NCBI GenBank assembly: GCA_946042285.1
Contig: CAMGDK010000094.1
Span: forward strand, 1-5,861
DNA: 5,861 bases
Direction of reading: 5' to 3'
Source of the DNA: an uncultured Clostridia bacterium
Lineage (GTDB): Bacteria > Bacillota > Clostridia > Oscillospirales > Acutalibacteraceae
Shown here: positions 1 to 5,861 of the stretch, piece by piece
How positions within the stretch are numbered: the first letter of the stretch is position 1
Layout: every line of letters starts with the position of its first letter
Made by a program: the position numbers and the translations under genes
Notes under the pieces: model-generated
What the model saw: only the letters and a program-made list of their open reading frames with translations
The model's database searches: none
What the model was told of the DNA's origin: nothing

Positions 1-2
1 AT

Positions 3-1196
3 CCGATTTTTGCCACAAACCTTGTTCCTAATACCGATGCCCCTGCAGGTACTCCGTTAAAATATCTCAATAATTCAAATGCCGATGGCTATAACGGCGA
101 AGGCATCAATTACGACATCACTATAAAAACTGCAAGTGATGAAAACGAAAGTAAAGATATTAACGTTGATGTAAAGGGCACAAGAGTTGACCGTAACACT
201 GACAACCTTATTTCCGTTGCCGGTGATCCGCTCAGCGACAGCTATGCTGTAAGCTCTGTTGATTCGGCATTGCAGGCAGGTGCAAAGTATGCTCTGTCAA
301 GCACATTCCAGCAAAATCTCGGTGATAACGGATTTATTCCAACACCTAATATGAGACCTTATTTTGCCCGTCAGGTTAATCAGTCGATAGCTAACTCAAC
401 AAAGACAAGCGCTGATTTTAACAATCCGGATGCAGCGGGTGATGCTTCAATTCGTACTGCCGTTGCAAGAATGACAAACGAATTAAATCAGGTTCTTGAC
501 AAAGCGGAGTATAAAGACGATACATTTAAAGATGCATCTACTCTTTCTTCTTACGATACAACACCTTTATTCAAAACAAAGAAAACAGGTGAAAACGAAA
601 AGCCCGAGGCTCTTTCGGATGACGAAAGTAAGAAATACAATGGTATAAATCTTTATAAGGACGGTAAGCTTAGAAATGCAGCATCCGTAATTAAGGATTT
701 TGCCGACGATAACACAAATAATTTAGATAAGAATGATCGCACAACAACAGCTAACTACGGCTTAGGTGCAATAAATCAGTTTTATAAGGATAATGTTGCC
801 GAGCCTTTAAGCCTGACTAAAACAAAGTACGGCAAGGATAAGGTTGACAGCAAGAGGCGTAGTCTTAACCTTACAGTTGGTCAGGGCTACACCGTTAAAA
901 AGGCGGCTCTTATTGCTGCCGGTAAGAATCGTATCTATACTTATGCCGGTGCAATGACTGATAATTTCCTTGGTAATAGCGACAGTTATGCTCCAAGACA
1001 GTTCTTTAATTCTCAGTTTAATGTTAATTTTGATACAGATGCAGTTTATGACTCATCATCACATACCTTAACACTTAATAACAATCTTAAGTGGCCGGAT
1101 GGCACAAACGGTGCAAAGACTCTTACAACTTCAAGCAACGATAGAAATATGACAAACCATTATTACGATGGTAATATTTCAACAACCGGTAAAAGT
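3..1196 (+). other. N-terminal non-repetitive region of the giant protein (residues 1-398)
   Basis: This part lacks the GGN strand repeats and has no cysteine; the first Cys is at base 1284. Residues 38-62 look like an alternating beta-strand pair (INYDITIK ... INVDVKGTRV), followed by DPLSDSYAVSS and a stretch that may form helices (SALQAGAKYALSS). Residues about 135-295 are highly charged and probably helical or flexible, for example VARMTNELNQVLDKAEYKDD and VIKDFADDNTNNLDKNDR. Residues about 296-398 become strand-like again and lead into the solenoid. The strand pair followed by 'LSD' resembles the segment after the N-terminal helix in Clostridial PilX-type proteins, but this is from memory of the family style and not a demonstrated match. 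It could equally be an adhesin head or a linker domain. Confidence 0.5.
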
Positions 1197-4100
1197 GCTT
1201 ATCTTACCGGACCTTCTTATGCATTTATCAAGGGTGATGTTACTTCAAATAAAAACTGGGCTAGTAGCGGTGGTCATATCGATTGCGGTCAAGAGAATAA
1301 TTCAGGTGCATTATTATTTGTAACAGGTAATATGTCATGTTCTTATCAGCTTCAAATTCGTGCTAATTCCACAGTAATATGCTTAGGTAATGTATCATGT
1401 AATAATCTTTTACTCGAGGATGGCGCAAAGCTTTATGTTAAGGGTAATCTCTCTATCGGTACAGGCAGCCATCACGATACTGCAAACGGATTAGTTTATG
1501 TAGGCGGTAGTATTACAACAAATTCATCAGACGGTTATTTCTCTGTAAACGGTAAAATCGTTTGTGCCGGAGATTTTTCACTTGATGTTGATAAGGATTA
1601 TACTTCTCTTAGAGTAAACGACACAGGCTCAATATTTGTCGGTGGCAACATTTCATCAAAGTTCAAGATGATATTCAAGGGCGGCGACCTTTATTGCGCA
1701 GGTACAGTTAACGCTTGCTATACCAATAATACTAACGGCAACTCAACAAATATGATGGACATTGTCGGTGACAGTAGGATTTTTGTAGGCGGAAGAGTAA
1801 CATCCGATCAGAGCTCGTCAACAAATCGTCATATATACATTCATGATGAAGACGGCTACAATAATACCGCAATATTCAGTGTGTTTGGTTGTGTAGGCGG
1901 TAGCTTTGTTACCGATATTATTGCCGGTCAAACAGATGAGCTTTGTAACGGTCAAGCCGGTGGTAATGTTTATCTTGCATCAGGTGACGATGATCCAAGC
2001 AGAGCAATTTATTTCACAGGTAACAGCACACTCTACAATTACGGTAATATGTATGTTTATAATTCATTGCATCTTTCGGAATGCGGTGCGATGGATCTCC
2101 AAAACGCAGGCACAACATTTATCAATGGATTCCTGTACGCTGAAAAAGCCAATATTACAGTAGGAAACGGTCATACCTTTGTTGTTGCTAAACAAAACAC
2201 AGATCCAAGTGTGTGGGATGCAAGAATAAATTCAGTCAGCGTTTCGGGCAATTCAAAGGCTTGGTTCTTCGGTAGGCTTGACTGTAAGTCATTGTCGGTT
2301 GAAACAACTACCGAGGATGCTATATCGGAGATCTTCTGCGGTGAAAACTCACTGCTTGGTAACGCTTACGGTGCAAGCACATCACTGATAATTAACGGTA
2401 AGATATATATTCCTGAGATTGAGTATTTCCCGCTTAACAAGCTTGATGTTGGTAAGTTCGGTAGCTTCTTCTATGATGGTGATTTAACAGTATCTGATTA
2501 TTTCCTTGTCAGAGCAGGCGGTACTTACGCTATTACAGGTAAGACTACAATTATAAATTGTACTGTTACAAATAACGGTAATATGTACTCAATGGGTGGT
2601 CTTGACACAAGTCAGTCAAATGCCGGTGAAAAATCACCTGATATGACACTCGGTGATGAGAATGGCAGCTATCCGGATACCTTTATCGGTAAAAATGCAA
2701 ACAGCACTCTTGAACTGAAGTCATATTACAGAGGACAGGGAACCGTTTATATTGATAATGATTTGGTTATCAAGGGTTGGGGTACCACAAATGATGTTGT
2801 TCCTAACCGTGGCGAATCATTTATGGTATTAGGCGGCGAAACTCATGTTTCCGGTAATGTTATAAACTCTGATAACAGTGCTTCATATACTGCAGAAAAC
2901 ACAGTATTTAGCTGTGGCGGAAATCTTGTTCTCGGTAGTGCATTTTATGACTTAGGTCAAACCTATGTATTAGGAAATCTTAGTGTTAGCCCAACCGCAA
3001 CTGATTATTCCGATAAGGGTAACAGTGAGTATGAAAAGGGTATTTCACTCGCTGTTGGCGGTAAGAGCAAGGTCACAAGCTCCGTTCTCTTCGTTAACGG
3101 TTCGAATGATATTGAGCTTGGAGGATATGTTCTTAATTCAGGTAAGCTTTATGTTCGCGGTAATCTTAAGGTTATGGGTAAGAACATTCCTGAGTCCTCA
3201 ATGAAATTCGGCTCTCGAATTACCAGAACAAATGACTATCCGAACTATGCTCCTAATATAAGTATTACAACCTATGCAAATTCTGTAACTCAATGCGGCG
3301 GCAAGGTTGAAACAAAGGGTGTCGTTTATAACGGTACTAATGCAGTCTTTGCAACACAGGGTAATGTTGAATATGGTCAGGCACTCCTTAACGGCGGTAA
3401 GTTTATCGCCATGGGTGAGGTTAAGTATTCACAGAATTGTCACTATGTTTATCATATTGAGGTGTTTGCAAACGCCGGTCTCGGTTCAACCGTAACAGGC
3501 GACAAGAAGGGTTCATATTCAATCGTTAACGGCTATGGTGACGATGGAGCATATAATTCAGATGCAGTTTTCTATGCAGGATCGGGTATAACACTCGGTA
3601 CAACTGAGGATCAGTCAAATACCGACGCAGTTGGCGGCACATTCCAAAACTGGGGTACTGCTTACATCAGCGGTGATTTAAATGTATTCTCAAAGAAAGA
3701 GCTTGCATATAATATGTCATCTATTCTTGCACAGCAAGGCTCAAAGACCTATCTTAAGGGCGGCTGCATCAGCTCAGGCGTAACTGCTATTATGACTGAT
3801 ACAACCTTTATGTGTGACAAAGATTTCGTTTCAAAGCGTACCGTAAAGGCAAATCTTGATCAGCAGTTTAATAATAATCATAACTACAATACAGGCTGCT
3901 ATATTTATATAGGCGGTAACATGATTGTTAACTCGATGGGTATGGCGTCTAATGCTTCTACCAATGACAATACATCTCGTGATATGGATATTTATCCTAA
4001 CACAAATATATATGTTGACGGCTCATTCTACGCAAACTGTCAAGTATATATGAAGCAGAATGTTAAGCTGTTGATTGCCGGTAATAGGAGCTTGGCGGAA

Positions 4101-5861
4101 TCATCTTCAAGAATTGAAAGTGATTTTAGAGCAACAAAACTTATTTCAAAGCTTTATTTTAAAAATCTTGCAGACAGCGGAGATTATGGCTTTATTGCAA
4201 CTCAGAGTATTGACCAAAACATCTTTGCCGAGCTTATCATTTCAAACGGCGGCATGTATGTTAACGATACTTGTAAGATTCGTGACTGTACAAACACTTA
4301 TGTAAACGGCAAATTTACATGCCATGACTATGTTGAGCTTGGTAAAGCTCTTGATGGATATGACGAGACTGAGGCTGCCGATACATATAAATTGGCAGGT
4401 GAAAACAGAAAGAAATATTCATTCAAGAACGCTGCGAAGATGTATGTTAAGGATGATTTTTACAGTCTTGGCTATACAAGATTGTATGCATCCTCAAGCT
4501 TGATAATCGGCGGTGATTTTGAATCGTTAAAGTATCTCACACTTCGTCATGACGCCAAGATAAATGTCGGCAAAAAGCTTAAGGCTGCCACATCTATCGA
4601 CGGTGGCTCATATTCGGAATTTAACGTTCTCGGCAGTATGCAGGCAACCACAAGTACAATCAAGCTTCGTGACTGCACAACGGTTAATGTCGGCGGTAAT
4701 ATGACTGCTCTTTCGTACATCGAGCTCGGTAAAGCCGGTGACTATACAAGAGAGGTTTCAGGTAACACCGTCAATGAATCATGGTCAGACGGCAAGATTA
4801 CAGAATCTGAAACTGTTGAGGATGGTTACGATAGCACTGACAACGGTGATGTCGGCGAGGATAAGAATAACGAGAACAATGCATCTAAATGCGGCTGCTG
4901 CGAAAATTGTCCGGGTATTACACATGGACTCAACTCTGCCAAAGATGGCACAAAGGTAAGCGACAAGTCACAGGAATGCGGATGTCTTAGCTGTATTTAC
5001 AGACTCGCTTGCGGTTGCTGTTCTTCATGTACTGATAGCACAGATTGTGCATGCGAATGTGTTGATTGTGAGTGGCATACAAAGGTTGTTGACGCATCTA
5101 ACGAGCTTGCATCGGATTCATCCGATAAGGCGAAGGGCGGTACATTCTACATTGGTCAAAACCTAATGTCTTACACCGGTTATATCAAGGAATATGCATA
5201 TTCAAGAGTTGCAGTAGGTAATGTAGTATTTGCATTAAACTATATCACGCTTCGTCACAACGCTGATATGTGGGTAATGCCGGAAACCTTCAGTAATGCA
5301 ACATATAAATATCAGCCTTATATTCCGTCTGAGGACAGATATGACAATATTTGGAATTATCTTGTTGATAAGATAAAGGAGACTGCTCATGAAATCAATG
5401 AGGCTGTCAAGCCAAAGACAGGTAGTGTTTACTCTCTTGGTGAGTTAACTCTTAATAAGAACGCTTCCTTAATGGGTACTTGGGATTGTACAGTTCAAGG
5501 TCAGTGCGTATTTAGACAGGATTCACTTGTTTATATGGGTAATAACTTTAACTGTTATGCTCAAAGCTTCAATCTTTCAAAGGATGCACTCTTCGGCGAT
5601 CAAGGCTTTACAGGCTTCTTCAGCCGCGGTACAGCATCCGGCTCGACGAATAAAACGACATTCCCGGTTGTTATTTTTGCAGGCAATGAAATCAATATTA
5701 TGACAACTATTGATATGGCAGAAACATATCTTGTTGCTAATAATGATGTTAATATTTGGGATATTTATACCAAGTCGGAGAATGCCGAAAATAATGCAAA
5801 GCAGCTTCCTAATGCAATATGCTCATATACCGGAAATATTAACTACTTTGCAGTTTATGGT
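3..5861 (+). CDS. Giant beta-solenoid surface protein, internal fragment (both ends outside window)
   Basis: One frame stays open for 1,953 codons; the other frames are broken by stops. Bases 1-2 finish the preceding codon and no stop is reached, so start, signal sequence and C-terminal anchor are all unseen. The first in-frame ATG, base 351, has no ribosome-binding site and lies in mid-protein. The product is rich in Asn, Gly, Ser, Thr, Asp and Tyr. Residues 1-398 are a non-repetitive charged leader; residues 399-1590 and 1712-1953 are strand-turn repeats such as LYVKGNLSIG, IYIGGNMIVN and VNVGGNMTAL; residues 1595-1711 are an inserted acidic and Cys-rich module. No catalytic motif or internal membrane helix is visible. 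The architecture fits an extracellular structural or adhesive protein. Similar GGN-type repeats occur in Clostridial PilX-like pilin proteins and in bactofilin-like folds, but the size and extracellular-type composition argue against a bactofilin. The coding call is certain; the fold is well supported; the cellular role is inference. Confidence 0.93.
3057..3173 (+). repeat. Solenoid double-rung unit, copy 1 (residues 1019-1057)
   Basis: This 39-residue unit begins GGKSKVTSSV, continues through FVNGSNDIELGGYV and ends LNSGKLYVRGNLKV. It aligns with the 42-residue unit at bases 3297-3422, which shares the order GGK, then V-[FY]-N-G-[ST]-N, then L-N-[SG]-G-K-[LF]. The pair suggests duplication of a two-rung block, now well diverged. 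Confidence 0.5.
3297..3422 (+). repeat. Solenoid double-rung unit, copy 2 (residues 1099-1140)
   Basis: This unit begins GGKVETKGVVYNGTN and ends LLNGGKFIAMGEV. It is the diverged partner of the unit at bases 3057-3173, from which it differs by about three extra residues in the middle. A 41-residue spacer containing SSMKFGSRITRTNDYPNY separates the two and does not resemble either of them. Confidence 0.5.
4272..4571 (+). repeat. Long internal duplication, segment A (residues 1424-1523)
   Basis: Segment A contains, in order, CKIRDCTNTYVNG (from base 4272), YVELGKALDGYD (from 4329), a charged loop ending KLAGENRKKYSF, the rung KMYVKDDFYSLGY (from 4437) and YLTLRHDAKINVG (from 4533). Each landmark has a counterpart in segment B at bases 4656-5276: IKLRDCTTVNVGG, YIELGKAGDYT, FYIGQNLMSYTGY and YITLRHNADMWV. 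In A the distance from ELG (base 4335) to the MYV strand (Tyr codon 4443) is 36 residues, closed by an ordinary polar loop. This is the simple form of the repeat and serves as the reference for seeing the insertion in B. Confidence 0.8.
4785..4889 (+). other. Acidic, probably disordered linker before the Cys cassette (residues 1595-1629)
   Basis: About 35 residues rich in Asp, Glu, Asn, Gly and Ser (SDGKITESETVEDGYDSTDN, then GDVGEDKNNENNASK) with almost no large hydrophobic residues. It breaks the strand pattern of the surrounding solenoid and joins directly to the first cysteine. It probably acts as a flexible tether or spacer, and acidic side chains could also add cation binding; both roles are inferred from composition. 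Confidence 0.7.
4890..5069 (+). other. Cysteine-rich cassette, 15 Cys in 60 residues (residues 1630-1689)
   Basis: Fifteen cysteines form four clusters: CGCCENC (residues 1630-1636), CGCLSC (1659-1664), CGCCSSC (1670-1676) and CACECVDC (1682-1689), the last followed by EWH. Every cluster begins C-x-C and ends C-x-x-C, so the four look like copies of one short motif. A 22-residue Gly/Lys/Ser spacer separates the first cluster from the others, while the last three are only five residues apart. Such density is known from metallothioneins, zinc or iron-sulfur binding modules and disulfide-knotted extracellular domains. The spacing matches no family I can name with confidence. Because 15 is odd, full intramolecular disulfide pairing would leave one Cys free, which could allow an intermolecular bond. 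His1692 and the neighbouring acidic linker could assist metal binding. The pattern is seen directly; the function is inference. Confidence 0.85.
5076..5138 (+). other. Polar linker after the Cys cassette (residues 1692-1712)
   Basis: A polar stretch (HTKVVDASNELASDSSDKAKG) returns the chain from the Cys cassette to the solenoid strand GTFYIGQNL. With the acidic linker on the other side it gives the cassette flexible arms at both ends, as expected for a module hung on a loop. Confidence 0.55.
5142..5861 (+). repeat. Beta-solenoid repeat region, second block (residues 1714-1953, continuing past the window)
   Basis: Strand-turn units resume: FYIGQNL, VAVGNVVFALNYITL, VYSLGELTLNKNASL, LVYMGNNFNCYAQSF, VVIFAGNEINIM, YLVANNDVNIWDI and YTGNINYFAVYG. 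The block is interrupted by a short charged insert at bases 5331-5417. The final stretch, CSYTGNINYFAVYG, resembles the closing rungs I remember from Clostridial PilX-type proteins, so the gene may end not far downstream, but this is a weak guess. Confidence 0.65.
5331..5417 (+). other. Probable amphipathic helical insert in the solenoid (residues 1777-1805)
   Basis: The sequence EDRYDNIWNYLVDKIKETAH followed by EINEAVKPK has hydrophobic residues (I, W, L, V, I, I, V) at helical spacing among acidic and basic residues, unlike the Asn/Gly-rich strands on either side. It follows a Tyr/Pro-rich lead-in (YKYQPYIPS). It may be a capping or interface helix packed against a solenoid face, or a protruding loop for assembly. 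Secondary structure is judged by eye. Confidence 0.5.

Larger units (their letters stand above)
1197..4784 (+). repeat. Beta-solenoid repeat region, main block (residues 399-1594)
   Basis: Short strand-turn units recur throughout. At the start of the block the hydrophobic strand before each Gly turn begins at bases 1317 (FVTGN), 1377 (ICLGN), 1434 (YVKGN), 1497 (YVGGS), 1560 (VCAGD), 1635 (FVGGN), 1692 (YCAGT) and 1782 (FVGGR). The steps are 20, 19, 21, 21, 25, 19 and 30 residues, typical of one turn of a right-handed beta-helix with occasional loop insertions. A second signature, N-x-G-x-x-[YF]-[VI]-x-G, marks rungs across the block. Alternating hydrophobic and polar residues with Asn and Gly at turns fit stacked rungs. 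Repeats are degenerate at DNA level, so this is an old protein repeat and not a recent tandem array. No enzyme signature of polysaccharide-lyase beta-helices is visible. The fold is inferred from pattern and not modelled. Confidence 0.75.
4656..5276 (+). repeat. Long internal duplication, segment B, with loop insertion (residues 1552-1758)
   Basis: Segment B repeats the landmarks of segment A at both protein and DNA level; for example gagctcggtaaagcc mirrors gagcttggtaaagct, and cttcgtgactgcacaa mirrors attcgtgactgtacaa. From ELG (base 4722) to the strand FYI (Tyr codon 5148) it spans 142 residues against 36 in A, so about 106 residues are extra. The extra sequence starts near base 4770, after a loop (DYTREVSGNT) that still resembles A (DTYKLAGENR), and ends near base 5138. 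It consists of an acidic linker, the Cys-rich cassette and a short Ser/Asp/Lys linker. After the insertion the A-like strands resume with only a one-residue length difference up to TLRH. Confidence 0.8.

Noticed and set aside
351..353. First in-frame ATG as a possible true start of the gene
   Set aside because: No Shine-Dalgarno-like sequence precedes it, the 116 codons upstream are open and read as ordinary protein of the same composition, and no signal peptide or hydrophobic helix follows.
1197..4784. Bactofilin (polymer-forming cytoskeletal protein) identity
   Set aside because: The strand-turn style is similar, but bactofilins are small cytosolic proteins with a single short beta-helix; this chain exceeds 1,950 residues, is Asn/Tyr/Cys-rich and carries large loop insertions.
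1906..4959. Small ATG-to-stop ORFs at 1906-2163, 2983-3204, 3307-3495, 4075-4305 and 4738-4959 on the + strand
   Set aside because: All five lie in the same alternative frame inside the giant gene. Their translations have no domain-like pattern and their starts lack ribosome-binding sites, whereas the main frame keeps a coherent repeat pattern through every one of these stretches.
4890..5069. Classical zinc ribbon, ferredoxin or EGF domain for the Cys cassette
   Set aside because: Ferredoxin CxxCxxCxxxCP spacing, paired CxxC zinc-ribbon knuckles separated by a beta hairpin, and EGF six-Cys spacing do not fit the CxC(C)xxC clusters seen here.
1197..5861. DNA-level tandem repeat, CRISPR or mobile-element explanation for the repeated GGN coding pattern
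   Set aside because: The repeats are degenerate in DNA and of variable length, with conservation in the protein pattern. There are no identical direct repeats with unique spacers, no terminal inverted repeats and no transposase.

Overview
The whole window lies inside one very long protein-coding gene on the + strand. Reading from base 3, there are 1,953 consecutive sense codons without a stop, and both ends of the gene fall outside the window. There is no room for a second gene, and I see no RNA gene, promoter, terminator, CRISPR array or insertion sequence. Below, residue number n is the codon beginning at base 3n.

The moderately AT-rich codon use (many aat, aaa, ttt and gat codons, a mix of ggt and ggc, both aga and cgt for Arg) and the protein's style suggest a low-GC, anaerobic Gram-positive bacterium of the Clostridia, such as a gut or rumen Ruminococcus/Eubacterium-like organism. 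This is an inference from composition only, because no taxonomic marker gene is present.

The product looks like a giant surface or secreted protein built mostly as a beta-solenoid. Residues 1-398 are a non-repetitive, charged leader with no cysteine. From about residue 399 to about 1590, and again from about 1712 to the window end, the chain is made of short strand-turn units of the form 'YVxGNLxV', spaced roughly 19-30 residues apart. A recognisable rung motif, N-x-G-x-x-[YF]-[VI]-x-G, recurs at least nine times. This style is known from Clostridial proteins with a PilX/type IV pilin-like N-terminus and from other bacterial beta-solenoids. The pilin connection cannot be tested here because the N-terminus is missing.

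The most striking part is at bases 4272-5276. Two adjacent, clearly homologous solenoid segments (A and B) share an 'RDC...ELGKA...YxTLRHxA' framework. Segment B carries about 106 extra residues at one loop: an acidic linker followed by a 60-residue cassette with 15 cysteines in four CxC-type clusters, then a Ser/Lys linker back into the solenoid. It looks like a metal-binding or disulfide-rich module displayed on the side of a fibre-like scaffold, and I do not recognise it as a named domain.
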